Made by a program: the position numbers and the translations under genes
Assembly: GCF_021538615.1 (NCBI RefSeq)
Contig: NZ_JAJHIZ010000003.1
Coordinates: 2,666,001 to 2,730,000 of the forward strand
Reading direction: 5' to 3'
Length of the DNA stretch: 64,000 nucleotides
From: Niabella agricola
GTDB lineage: Bacteria > Bacteroidota > Bacteroidia > Chitinophagales > Chitinophagaceae
Shown: positions 8,292-16,955 of the stretch, piece by piece
Layout of the letters: each line of letters begins with the position of its first letter
Position numbering within the stretch: the stretch's first letter is position 1
The notes under the pieces: generated by a model
Seen by the model: only the letters and a program-made list of their open reading frames with translations
The model's database searches: none
What the model was told of the DNA's origin: nothing

Positions 8292-8681
8292 TTACTGTCC
8301 GTTGATCAGCTTCAGTTTTTTATACTCTTCTGTAAATGTTTCACCGGATACCGTATAAGAAAGATGTAGCAGGCTGTCGCCCGCTAAGCGGAATTGAACC
8401 AGCTTTTCTGTGCCCACCTGGTCCCGGAAAGAAGACCGGACCGTTTTTTCAAGATAACTGTTTTCCGATTGCAGGGTGTAGGTTCCTTCCATAGAAATAC
8501 CAAATCCGTCATCGCCCAAACCAATATTCGTAGTCGTTCCATCCGCATGATACAGCTTCAGCAATCCGGTTGAAGCACCATCCATCTGCAGCTCCCAGAT
8601 ACCGGTCAGCCGGTTTTGAGGTTTTGAAACAAACGCCATCAGCAGGGCAATTGCCGGTATCCAAAAGAAGCGTTTTTGCAT
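8292..8681 (-). CDS. Secreted lipocalin-like protein of unknown function
   Basis: A 129-residue protein with a short Sec signal (MQKRFFWIPAIALLMAFVS) and then a beta-rich domain that opens with LTGIWELQMDG, the 'GxW' start typical of small lipocalin-like or DUF4488-like export proteins of Bacteroidota. The rest alternates strands (STGLLKLYHADGT, GTYTLQSEN, LVQFRLAGDSLLHLSYTV), consistent with a small barrel. No catalytic residues or lipobox are visible. It is convergent with leuS across a shared terminator region. The ligand and role are unknown. Confidence 0.6.
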   Translation of the reverse strand: MQKRFFWIPAIALLMAFVSKPQNRLTGIWELQMDGASTGLLKLYHADGTTTNIGLGDDGFGISMEGTYTLQSENSYLEKTVRSSFRDQVGTEKLVQFRLAGDSLLHLSYTVSGETFTEEYKKLKLINGQ

Positions 8682-8881
8682 TGTAGAAAATTTAATTGCT
8701 GAAAGATAAGGATTCCTTTTTTAGTACCCTATGCAGACCCGGAAATGGCCATTTTCCATATTTTCCGCTTTAACCGGAACCGCCTCTTTTGAAGTATTCT
8801 ACAAAAATGGCATATTTTTAGATAGAATTGAATGGCGCAACCAAAAAGCGCTGTCTTTTAATCAAACTAAAAACGCAAACT

Positions 8882-10165
8882 ATGTCAATCAACATTGTAG
8901 ATCTTGTGAAGAACTATGTTCCACAGGATTTGATTGCAAAGGCAGGATCGTTTCTGAACGAAAGTGAGGGAAATGTATCCAACGCCGTTTCTGGCATCAT
9001 TCCCGCGGTACTGGGTTTATTTGCCTCCAAAGCATCCTCCGGCGAGCAGGGGGCCGCTGAGGTGCTCGACGCAGCCAAAGGGTTTTCCAACAGCGGCATC
9101 CAAAACAACGCCGATGCGCTTTTTGGCAATGCCGATCTTTTGTCAAAAGGCACCAGTCTTTTTAAAGGATTGCTGGGCGACAAAACCAACTCCATTATTG
9201 ACAGCATTGCAAATTTTGCAGGCATCAAATCTTCTTCTTCCGGATCACTGATCAGCATGATTGTACCGCTTGTTCTGGGATTGCTTGGAAAGCATGCTAC
9301 CGACAATCATCTGAATGCCGGTACGTTTTCTTCCTTTATGAGTTCCCAGAAAAGTAATATCCTCAGCGCACTACCCTCCGGGCTGGGCTCACTGGGCACC
9401 GTGCTGGGACTGAATTCCATCAGCGATGGTGTTCGGCAAACCGTTTCCAACGTTCAGGAGACCGCCGCACCGGCCTATAATTACGCTAAAGAAACCGCCC
9501 AGAATGCCGGCGGAGGAGCTAAATGGCTATTACCCCTGCTCCTGCTTGCCGTTGTTGCACTGGCGCTTTGGTATTTTCTTGGAAAAGGCTGTAACAACAC
9601 CAGTACCACCAGCACCGGAGCAGACTCTACAGCCGTTGCGCCTACAGATACGCTTACAACACCCCAAACAGCTCCGGCTCCTGCTGCAAAAACGCTTGCA
9701 GAAGTTACCCTGCCCAATGGTGTAAAACTACAGGCCTATCCGGGTGGTATTGAAGACCAGCTGGTACAGTTTATCCAATCGGATGAATACAAAAATGCCA
9801 CCGACAGTACATTGAAGGAAAAATGGTTCAATTTCGACGACCTGAACTTTGAATTTGGCACCACCAAACTCACTGATTCCTCCAAACGTCAGCTGGATAA
9901 TATCGCGGCCATCTTAAAGGCCTTCCCTGATGTAAAGATCAAAGTGGGCGGCTATACCGATAAAAAAGGAGACGATGCAGCCAACCTGAAACTTTCCGAT
10001 GGCCGGGCCAAGGCCGTACAGGCTGCCCTAAAGGCTGCCGGTGTGGGGGCCCAGGTTCCTGAAGCAGAAGGCTATGGCGAAAAACTGGCCAAAGTGGATG
10101 AAAACGCCTCAGATGAAGCCCGTGCGGCCGACCGCAGGACTTCTGTAAGGTTGTTGAAAAAATAG
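8882..10165 (+). CDS. DUF937-OmpA fusion membrane protein
   Basis: A 427-residue protein starting at MSINIVDLVKNYVPQDL (ATG 8882). Residues about 1-165 form a DUF937-like helical domain with Gly/Ser-rich loops (the fold compared to YidB). A linker follows, then one membrane helix (WLLPLLLLAVVALALWYFLG, near 217-236), a Thr/Pro-rich spacer, and a C-terminal OmpA-like peptidoglycan-binding domain from about residue 315. In that domain LNFEFGTTKL, VGGYTDKKGDDAANLKLSDG and RAADRRTSVRL are visible; the usual Asp and Arg that hold diaminopimelate are in the last two. The N-terminal domain would be cytoplasmic and the OmpA domain periplasmic. The role is probably envelope-associated. Confidence 0.8.
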   Translation: MSINIVDLVKNYVPQDLIAKAGSFLNESEGNVSNAVSGIIPAVLGLFASKASSGEQGAAEVLDAAKGFSNSGIQNNADALFGNADLLSKGTSLFKGLLGDKTNSIIDSIANFAGIKSSSSGSLISMIVPLVLGLLGKHATDNHLNAGTFSSFMSSQKSNILSALPSGLGSLGTVLGLNSISDGVRQTVSNVQETAAPAYNYAKETAQNAGGGAKWLLPLLLLAVVALALWYFLGKGCNNTSTTSTGADSTAVAPTDTLTTPQTAPAPAAKTLAEVTLPNGVKLQAYPGGIEDQLVQFIQSDEYKNATDSTLKEKWFNFDDLNFEFGTTKLTDSSKRQLDNIAAILKAFPDVKIKVGGYTDKKGDDAANLKLSDGRAKAVQAALKAAGVGAQVPEAEGYGEKLAKVDENASDEARAADRRTSVRLLKK

Positions 10166-10184
10166 TATGTAAACCCTGAATACG

Positions 10185-10213
10185 GCCGTCTCTCAAAAGG
10201 AGGCGGCTTTTTG
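10185..10213 (+). terminator. Terminator after the DUF937-OmpA gene
   Basis: Stem GCCGTCTC (10185-10192) pairs with GAGGCGGC (10200-10207) with one G-U pair, followed by TTTTTG. It lies 19 bp after the stop codon. Confidence 0.65.
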
Positions 10214-10246
10214 TTTGGCTAATGCATCCGGAAACAGCATTCATCT

Positions 10247-10254
10247 TACATTTG
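10247..10254 (+). promoter_or_regulatory. -7 promoter core placed for a leaderless transcript (M16 peptidase)
   Basis: TACATTTG fits TAnnTTTG and is followed by only 4 bases before the ATG at 10259. The expected transcription start therefore falls on or beside the start codon. Confidence 0.5.
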
Positions 10255-10258
10255 CCAA

Positions 10259-11497
10259 ATGATACAGTTTGACAAATTTACTTTAGCAAACGGACTGCGC
10301 GTGATTGTGCACCAGGATACGGCCACCCCCACTGTAGTTATGAATATTTTATACGATGTGGGCGCGCGTGATGAAGTGCCAGAGCAAACGGGCTTTGCCC
10401 ATCTGTTTGAGCACCTGATGTTTGGCGGATCAGTAAACATTCCCGAGTATGACGAGCCCCTGCAACTGGCAGGAGGCGAGAACAATGCCTACACCTCCAA
10501 CGATCTTACCAATTACTATATACAGATTCCCAAAGAAAATATTGAAACCGCTTTCTGGCTCGAAAGCGATCGTATGCTTTCGCTCGCTTTCAGCGAAAAA
10601 AGCCTGGAAGTGCAACGCAAAGTGGTGTGTGAAGAATTTAAAGAACATTACCTGGAAAAGCCCTACGGCGATGCTTGGTTCAAGCTCCGCGAACTGGTTT
10701 ATAAACGCCATCCCTATCGCTGGATGACCATCGGCAAAGAACTCTCCCACATTGAAAATGCACAGCTGGAAGACGTAAAAAATTTCTTTTTTCAACATTA
10801 CCGTCCTAACAATGCGGTAATGGTTGTTGCGGGGAATATTACCACAGAAGCGGTAAAAGCCCTGACTGAGAAATGGTTTGGCGATATTCCGGCCGGAACA
10901 CCAAAAAAACGGGAATTGCCGGCCGAGCCGCCACAAACCGAAGCAAGAAAAGAAACGGTTACGGCCGACGTTCCGCTGGATGCCTTTTATAAATGCTGGC
11001 ATATCGGCGACCGCCTGAGCCCTGAATACTATGTGGCAGACCTGCTCACCGATATTTTAGGCGGCGGAGAATCCTCCCGTCTGTTTGAGAAACTGGTAAA
11101 AGAGCAGCAGCTTTTTGTAAACATCCAGTGCTACCATATGGGTAGCATCGACCCGGGCATCATCTGCATCGAGGGTAAACTGGTGAAAGGAACAGACATG
11201 AAGGAGGCCGAAGCCGCAGTAGAAGCCATTCTCCGCCAAATAAAGGAGGAGCCCATCCAGGAAACTGAATTACAAAAGGTAAAGAACAAAACGGAAAGCA
11301 TGATGGCTTTTGAAGATATGAGCCTGCTGAACCGCGCCAACAGCCTGGCCTTTTACGAACTACTGGGCGATGCGGGTATGATGAATACGGAGCTGGAGCG
11401 GTACAATGCCGTTACCACACAAGCCATCCAGGAAACCGCGCAGAAGATCTTCCGTGAAGAGAACAGCAGCACGTTGTATTATCATGCAAAAAACTAA
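10259..11497 (+). CDS. M16 family zinc metallopeptidase
   Basis: A 412-residue protein of the pitrilysin/insulinase family. The inverted zinc motif HxxEH is intact (His48, Glu51, His52 in HLFEHLMFGG) and the third ligand Glu sits in the downstream helix (VVCEEFKEHYLEKP region). A second M16-like domain covers about residues 165-345, so the single chain carries the active N-half plus the inactive half. There is no signal peptide, which points to the cytoplasm. Often in this phylum two M16 genes lie in tandem; here only one is present. Its last codon overlaps the stop of the convergent serine hydrolase gene by 4 bp. Confidence 0.9.
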   Translation: MIQFDKFTLANGLRVIVHQDTATPTVVMNILYDVGARDEVPEQTGFAHLFEHLMFGGSVNIPEYDEPLQLAGGENNAYTSNDLTNYYIQIPKENIETAFWLESDRMLSLAFSEKSLEVQRKVVCEEFKEHYLEKPYGDAWFKLRELVYKRHPYRWMTIGKELSHIENAQLEDVKNFFFQHYRPNNAVMVVAGNITTEAVKALTEKWFGDIPAGTPKKRELPAEPPQTEARKETVTADVPLDAFYKCWHIGDRLSPEYYVADLLTDILGGGESSRLFEKLVKEQQLFVNIQCYHMGSIDPGIICIEGKLVKGTDMKEAEAAVEAILRQIKEEPIQETELQKVKNKTESMMAFEDMSLLNRANSLAFYELLGDAGMMNTELERYNAVTTQAIQETAQKIFREENSSTLYYHAKN

Positions 11498-12816
11498 AGC
11501 GGCGTTTCTTTTTTAAATATCCGTTTTTGACCGTTCTGCAACAGCACCATGGTACCATCTGCGTTAAATTCAAGGTCAACATTGGTTGCGTCATGACGGA
11601 ATTTGTCCTTGGCAAGCGCACGCATGGTATAAACAGGCTGATTATCGGGTTGCGCCTGCAGTACATTTCCCTTATTACTGATCGTAATTTTTAAGGATAC
11701 TTCCGCCGATGCATACCTGCCGGTATACGGTTTCAGATCGGCTTCCGTTACCGGAAATACCGTAAAATCCGGCAGCTCAAACGGAAGATCATAAAAGACC
11801 TTTACTACTGTAGCTGCGATTGTGTTCAGGTTGTAATTTTCACCATTCCCAAACAACGCCAGGCAAACATCTTCCTCCGGAAAATAAATATACACCGACC
11901 GGAATCCGTCAATGCCACCCGTATGTCCCCAGCCGTTCTTTCCGGCCATGGCCATAGGAAACAGGCCCATACCAGCCCCTTCCTGTGCGGTTTGCATTGG
12001 GACAAGGCTGGCCGGCGCAATCACCCGGCCTGTAAACAATGCATGCACAAACCTCCCCAGGTCAGCCGGCGTACTTTTTATGGCACCGGCACCCAGGGGT
12101 ATCGACAGATCGGTTTCCGGCTCGGGCTGCCAGCCATTTTTGAACGTATACGACCGGCATTCGTTACGCACATCTTCAATAGCACCACCAAAACGCGTAT
12201 GTTTCAGTTGTAATGGTTCAAGGATCTTTTTATCCAAGATTTTAGCATAGGATTGCCGGTATACCTTTTCAAGAATAAGCGTTAACAGAATGTAATTGGA
12301 GTTGCTGTATTCTATTTTACTGCCCGGTTCAAAATCACTCCCCCCGGCAATGATGGTATCCAGCAACTGCGTTCCGGTATGCCGCTGCGTGCTCCATGAT
12401 CTGTAATATGGATTGTTTGTAAAATTGTGAATCCCACTCCGGTGCCGCAACAACTGGGCAATTGTAATGCGTTCGCTGTTTTTGATACCAGGAAAATAGC
12501 GTGCAATGGTGTTACCGGTATCCAGTAGCCGCTCCTCGGCAGCTTTGAGCACCAGGGTTGCCGTAAACGTTTTGGTAATCGATCCGATTCTATACAGGGT
12601 ACTGTCGTCGTTTTTTATCCCCCTTGTTATATCCCGGAAACCCACCGATTTTTTATATACAGGCATGCCCTGCCGGCCAATAGCAATACTGCCCATAAAT
12701 AATTGATGGGCTGCCAGTGTATCAAAATAGGCATCCAGTTTCCGGTAGCGGTTATCCTGGGCAAACGGTTGGAGCCCGGTTATACAGAATAGTATAACCA
12801 GTATTACGTATTTCAT
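11494..12816 (-). CDS. Secreted class C beta-lactamase-like serine hydrolase
   Basis: A 440-residue protein with a signal peptide (about 1-20, ending PFAQ) and the serine beta-lactamase/DD-peptidase fold. The catalytic SxxK is Ser79-Ile-Thr-Lys82, the second motif is Tyr170-Ser-Asn172, and the third is HTG at 298-300 in WGHTGG. A small C-terminal beta domain (from about 355, DFTVFPVTEADLKPYTGRY) is the kind seen in esterase or D-aminopeptidase relatives. A peptidoglycan or ester substrate is plausible; true beta-lactam resistance is not implied. It is the last gene of a four-gene operon with a LytTR two-component system, 11 bp after the regulator. Confidence 0.9.
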   Translation of the reverse strand: MKYVILVILFCITGLQPFAQDNRYRKLDAYFDTLAAHQLFMGSIAIGRQGMPVYKKSVGFRDITRGIKNDDSTLYRIGSITKTFTATLVLKAAEERLLDTGNTIARYFPGIKNSERITIAQLLRHRSGIHNFTNNPYYRSWSTQRHTGTQLLDTIIAGGSDFEPGSKIEYSNSNYILLTLILEKVYRQSYAKILDKKILEPLQLKHTRFGGAIEDVRNECRSYTFKNGWQPEPETDLSIPLGAGAIKSTPADLGRFVHALFTGRVIAPASLVPMQTAQEGAGMGLFPMAMAGKNGWGHTGGIDGFRSVYIYFPEEDVCLALFGNGENYNLNTIAATVVKVFYDLPFELPDFTVFPVTEADLKPYTGRYASAEVSLKITISNKGNVLQAQPDNQPVYTMRALAKDKFRHDATNVDLEFNADGTMVLLQNGQKRIFKKETPL

Positions 12817-12827
12817 ATTTAATTCTT

Positions 12828-13490
12828 TTATATAAACTGGTAATTACTGCCGATGGGAAACTCCAGCAGGTCGATAAACACCGCCTGTTTATTGAATTTG
12901 GTTACCTTATCCCTGGCCACAATATAGCTGCGATGGATCCGGGTAAATTTTTCTTCAGGCAGCAATTGCATCATTTCATTAATGGTAATACGACTCATGA
13001 TTTTCTTATGCTTGAGTACCACGTTCAGATAATTTCCGGCAGCCTCTATGTAAAGGATTTCATTCAGCATCACCCGTACCTGTTCATACCCGTCCTTCAG
13101 GAAAATAAAATCCTGTTCCGCCCCTTTGCCGTTCTTCAGGGAAAACAATTCCTGAGCCTTGGTACAGGCCTTTATAAACCGAGCCAGGGAAAAGGGCTTT
13201 AGCAGGTAGTCTACGGCATTTACTTCGAACCCCTCCACCGCATGCTCGGTATAAGCCGTGGTAAAAATGATCATGGGAGGGTTGGCCAGGCTTTTAGACA
13301 GTTCAATACCGCTGATATCCGGCATTTTAATATCCAGGAAAATCAGGTCTGTTTTATTCTTCTGCAGGTGATCAAGCGCCTCAAACGCATTGGTAAAGCA
13401 GCCTTCCAGTTTTATAAAAGGTACTTTGGCCGCCAGGTTTTTAATCACTTCCAACGCCATGGGTTCGTCATCTATTGCAATTGCATTCAC
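12828..13490 (-). CDS. LytTR-family response regulator
   Basis: A 220-residue regulator with an N-terminal receiver domain (phospho-acceptor Asp53 in FLDIKMPD, acidic pair Asp7-Asp8, Lys in LLKPFS) and a C-terminal LytTR DNA-binding domain from about residue 120 (ILYIEAAGNYLNV, FTRIHRSYIVARDKVTKF). It should be phosphorylated by the histidine kinase encoded at 15018-16493, from which it is separated by a thioredoxin-like gene. LytTR regulators usually bind paired short direct repeats; I did not identify its sites with confidence. Confidence 0.95.
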   Translation of the reverse strand: MNAIAIDDEPMALEVIKNLAAKVPFIKLEGCFTNAFEALDHLQKNKTDLIFLDIKMPDISGIELSKSLANPPMIIFTTAYTEHAVEGFEVNAVDYLLKPFSLARFIKACTKAQELFSLKNGKGAEQDFIFLKDGYEQVRVMLNEILYIEAAGNYLNVVLKHKKIMSRITINEMMQLLPEEKFTRIHRSYIVARDKVTKFNKQAVFIDLLEFPIGSNYQFI

Positions 13491-13520
13491 AGGAAAATTT
13501 TTATATACGACCCGTTAGGT

Positions 13521-15014
13521 CTATTGATTTAAAACGGATTCGATCTGTTTATAAAGCGCTTCTTTATCACTCGGCCGTTTGGCCTTTGCTACCACCAGTT
13601 TTCCTTCTTTATCAAAAATAAAATATTGGGGATAATATTCGCTTTTGTCTTCCGCATTTTCAAGCAGCTCTTTCCAAAAAGGCGCCATTTGCTCCCGGCT
13701 CTTCCTCAAATGCGTACCGGTTAACGCATTCACTTTAATAAACTCCTTCCACGTAGCGTCTTTTTCATCATCGTCCATATCCAAATATACGAAGGCCACT
13801 GCCTTGTCTTTGAAATACGTCTTTAACCGGGGGGTAAATTTCAGCTCACGCTTACAGGGCCCGCACCAGGTGCCCCATACATCCAGGTAAACAACCTTCC
13901 CTTTCAGCGCATCAATAACCGGATAAATAGAAGTTAGAGTATCATAGTTTGCCAGGATCCGTATCGCCTTATTATGCCGGTTCTGCTCCAGCAACGCCTC
14001 CAGTTTTCCTGCTTTACTTTTTAACGGGAAATAATAGGTACTGGCAGGATATGTTTTTTTCAATACCTCCAGCAGCCCACCGGCATACTTCAGGTCCTTA
14101 TCGGCGGTGGCCGTAAATACCTGCTGCGCCAGGTAGGCTTCGGCCACGGCGGCACTATTGGTATTTTTTACGGCCAGCCAGTTGATATAAGCCTTTCCTG
14201 TTTTCCGGATTAACACCGTCCCGCTGTCCAGGCTGATATGGTAATACCGGAGCGGTTCATTTGTTTTATTACCCGAAGCTTCCAAATGGCTGATGGCATC
14301 GGACTCGAGATACCCGTTATAATCGTTTACAAACCAGTAATAAAACGGACCCGGTTGTGAAACAGCAGATACCGGGGAAACCTGCTGATACAATAGTTTA
14401 AAAAAAGCGATCAATTGCTTCCTGTTCATAAACTCCCGTGCAAACTCGATAGACCGGCAGTAAGCGGCGGAACGTGCTTCCTGGCTAAACAGTTGCATTA
14501 ATCGCGGTGAAAGTGCTGTTTTTTCGACGGCCGCTGTTTTTTCCTGCACCTGCTGCATCCAGGGCCGGATATAGGCACTATATATTTCATCCGGAGTAAT
14601 TTTTGACAGGGAATCCCGGGGCGGCGGCGCCGTTAAAAAAACCGGATACTCCAGTACATCGGCGTTAAACAATACCTGGTTTTCTTTAAGCAGTGTACCA
14701 CCCACCGGAACTACGTCTCCACCAGCCTTCCGGTTACCGATCTGCAGCGATTGTCCCGGCCGGGCATAGATCAATACCGCTTTCTTATCATAGGATATCC
14801 GTACCAGTTTTTCATTGTCAAGCGGAAACCGGATATCGAAACGGCCGTCTGCTTTCACCGGTACCGCCTGTTCCTCTGCAAAAAAATCGTATACAAAGGG
14901 AATCTGGATCTTTATCTCCGATGTTTTCAGTCCCTCAATCCGTCCGCTCAGGCGAAACTGTGCCCGGGCCGGCACCAGGATCAGCGTCAGCAATGCAACA
15001 CTAATAAACTTCAT
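13521..15014 (-). CDS. Periplasmic TlpA-like thioredoxin-fold protein
   Basis: A 497-residue exported protein: signal peptide (1-18, ending PARAQF), a beta-rich N-terminal domain typical of Bacteroidota TlpA relatives (DUF4369-like, about 20-110), a helical middle (130-350), and a C-terminal thioredoxin-like domain with the redox motif WCGPC (Cys384, Cys387). It is expected to reduce or exchange disulfides in the periplasm. It starts 3 bp after the histidine kinase stop and ends 30 bp before the LytTR regulator, so it is co-transcribed between the two partners of a signalling pair. That position suggests a thiol step linked to sensing or to the secreted hydrolase at the end of the operon. Confidence 0.9.
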   Translation of the reverse strand: MKFISVALLTLILVPARAQFRLSGRIEGLKTSEIKIQIPFVYDFFAEEQAVPVKADGRFDIRFPLDNEKLVRISYDKKAVLIYARPGQSLQIGNRKAGGDVVPVGGTLLKENQVLFNADVLEYPVFLTAPPPRDSLSKITPDEIYSAYIRPWMQQVQEKTAAVEKTALSPRLMQLFSQEARSAAYCRSIEFAREFMNRKQLIAFFKLLYQQVSPVSAVSQPGPFYYWFVNDYNGYLESDAISHLEASGNKTNEPLRYYHISLDSGTVLIRKTGKAYINWLAVKNTNSAAVAEAYLAQQVFTATADKDLKYAGGLLEVLKKTYPASTYYFPLKSKAGKLEALLEQNRHNKAIRILANYDTLTSIYPVIDALKGKVVYLDVWGTWCGPCKRELKFTPRLKTYFKDKAVAFVYLDMDDDEKDATWKEFIKVNALTGTHLRKSREQMAPFWKELLENAEDKSEYYPQYFIFDKEGKLVVAKAKRPSDKEALYKQIESVLNQ

Positions 15015-15017
15015 TTA

Positions 15018-16493
15018 TTATAAGTTAATCGTCAGGTGTACAAAAAAGTCTTTGGCTGTTTGGCGGATTACCAGCTCATGCCGGTCCGGGTACTCCAGTT
15101 GCAGGCGTTCTTTCACATTGGGCAGCCCGATGCCGCTCTTTAATTTTTCCGGGTCGCCGTCCGGCTTCAGGTGAATACTGTTCTGCACATCAAAATACAG
15201 GGTGTTATCCTGCGTATGAAGTGCAATGGTGATATAAGAATGCTCTTTCAGGCTGATACCATGTTTGAAAGCATTTTCCACAAAGGGAATCAGCAGCATA
15301 GGGGAGATCTGAAGACCGGATGCCGGCTCATCGATCTTTACCTGGATGAGGATATCGGGCGAGTTAACGGTACGTAATTTTTGCAGGTCGATATAATTAT
15401 TCAGGTATTCCACCTCCCGTACCAGTAAGATCTTGTCCTGCACATTTTCATGCAGCATAAACCGCATCATATCGCCCAGCTTCTGAATCCCCTCGCCGGT
15501 ACGGTCTGCATGCTCCTGCAGCGCCGTTCCATACAGGGTATTGAGTGCGTTAAAGAGAAAATGCGGATTGATCTGCGAGCGCAGGAAGCTGAGGTTTGCC
15601 TCGGAAGAGCCGAGTGCGGTTTTCAGTCCCAGCTTCTCCTTCTGGTTTTTATAGATCCACCAGGCCAGCGGAATGACCACCACCACCGTCCACAACAACA
15701 GCAATACATAAATGCCGAGAAAAGGCGCGCCTCCATCGGACGCGGTCTTACAAAACACCGTGGCAATGAAATTGATCAGGAGGATAACGGGCACAATACG
15801 CGATAAATAATATCCGCTCCGGGGACTTTTTTCCGGCATCCCCGGAATGAGCACATAGATATGAATGTACAGCACCAGCAGTGCATAGGGCAGCACCACC
15901 GCCCACAGGATTACTGCAAAGGGCGCCGCGTTATTGGCCGTAAGCATGATAAGAATAATAAACCACGCCAACACGCTCATTCCGATAAAAAGGAGCCGGG
16001 AGCCGTTCTTTTCCTTCAGCTTCCGCCGGAGCCGCGGGCTGAATATCAACTCTTTTAATCCATAATAAATAAGGTAAAAAAGATAGCCGATTGCGGCGGC
16101 CGCAAAGCCCTGCACAAAAAAGGTAGCCGTCACATCTCTTTGGGTTGGATAAGATTCCTCGCCATACCTCCAGGCAAAAATATAGGTAAAGCAAACAGAC
16201 AGCGCTATCGACAGCAGGAGATAGGTGCAAACCAGGAGCGTGATCTTAAAAAAGCCCCTTGCTTTTACTTCCACATACTGGGTAAGGAACAAAAAGACCA
16301 GGTAGCTGATCACCACCACTGCAATCAATGGTTGCAGGTAGTTGGTATAAAAACTATAGGGAATATGATTTTCCGTAAACTGATGCCGGTCATATGAATA
16401 GTCCCGGTTGGTGGAAATCATAAAAATAAAAAAGCCCGCTACCAGGGTGGCAACCAGGATCTCCACTTTCTGAAAAATACTTCTTGATTTCAT
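15018..16493 (-). CDS. LytS-type sensor histidine kinase
   Basis: A 491-residue membrane kinase. About eight hydrophobic segments fill residues 10-280, without a recognisable sensor domain. They are followed by a His_kinase (YehU/LytS) domain with phospho-acceptor His311 in SQINPHFLFNALNTL, and a C-terminal ATPase domain with the N box ISPMLLIPFVENAFKHG and the G box SGIGLPNVKERL. This kinase class pairs with LytTR regulators, which fits the regulator 1.5 kb downstream. It is the first gene of the operon kinase, TlpA-like protein, regulator, serine hydrolase. An IS3 element lies 300 bp upstream, beyond any obvious promoter. Confidence 0.94.
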   Translation of the reverse strand: MKSRSIFQKVEILVATLVAGFFIFMISTNRDYSYDRHQFTENHIPYSFYTNYLQPLIAVVVISYLVFLFLTQYVEVKARGFFKITLLVCTYLLLSIALSVCFTYIFAWRYGEESYPTQRDVTATFFVQGFAAAAIGYLFYLIYYGLKELIFSPRLRRKLKEKNGSRLLFIGMSVLAWFIILIMLTANNAAPFAVILWAVVLPYALLVLYIHIYVLIPGMPEKSPRSGYYLSRIVPVILLINFIATVFCKTASDGGAPFLGIYVLLLLWTVVVVIPLAWWIYKNQKEKLGLKTALGSSEANLSFLRSQINPHFLFNALNTLYGTALQEHADRTGEGIQKLGDMMRFMLHENVQDKILLVREVEYLNNYIDLQKLRTVNSPDILIQVKIDEPASGLQISPMLLIPFVENAFKHGISLKEHSYITIALHTQDNTLYFDVQNSIHLKPDGDPEKLKSGIGLPNVKERLQLEYPDRHELVIRQTAKDFFVHLTINL

Positions 16494-16794
16494 AATACAA
16501 GATTAATACAGATGTGGCATTGGATATATACAATTGTTATAGAACCGGCATTTTTTGGGGCGAATTTTTCATTTTTCGACGGTTTTGGTACGTCCGGCAG
16601 GATACCTTCTGTTCCGTTATCCTCCGGCCGGCAGAAAGAAGAGACCTGCTGCCGGGTAGCGCGTGCAGACAAAACAACGGCTTCCGGCGCCGAGGAAACG
16701 ACCGCCGCCCGAATTGCCATACGGGCGTAAAAATTGTAGCAAAAAAATGTGTAGCAACTTTTTTTACTACAAAAAATCGTGTTACAAAGTGACT
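16494..16794. other. Intergenic region between the kinase operon and the IS element
   Basis: About 300 bp with no convincing gene; open frames on both strands here have no family match. Near its right end are three copies of a TGT[AT][AG]CA motif (16735, 16750, 16780), with a fourth beyond the IS (18265), in an A/T-rich stretch that could hold operator sites. Confidence 0.4.
16784..16794. repeat. Left 11-bp direct repeat flanking the IS
   Basis: ACAAAGTGACT, identical to 18234-18244. Probably the target duplication, though longer than usual for IS3-family elements. Confidence 0.55.
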
Positions 16795-16795
16795 C

Positions 16796-16878
16796 GTCCT
16801 GAAAAAAGTTGACACTTGAATGGTGTTAGTCCTGTTACAAGTTTACAAATATAGTTTAGTCCTGTATATTGTTTACAC
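16796..16878. repeat. Three iterated copies of the IS terminal motif
   Basis: The motif GTCCTG-N6-GTT[GT]ACA occurs at 16796-16815, 16829-16848 and 16859-16878, spaced 33 and 30 bp, all in the same orientation. The other end of the element has a single clear copy. These are probably extra transposase-binding sites at the end distal to orfA. Confidence 0.7.
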
Positions 16879-16955
16879 TGCTGTTTTAAGCCAGTAATAA
16901 AACAATATTTTTGTAGCCCACAGCTAAAGAAAATATTGTTTTGCAGGCTAAGCGT

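Noticed and set aside
16490..16730. Overlapping frames on both strands upstream of the histidine kinase
   Set aside because: Low-complexity Ala/Arg-rich translations, no family match.
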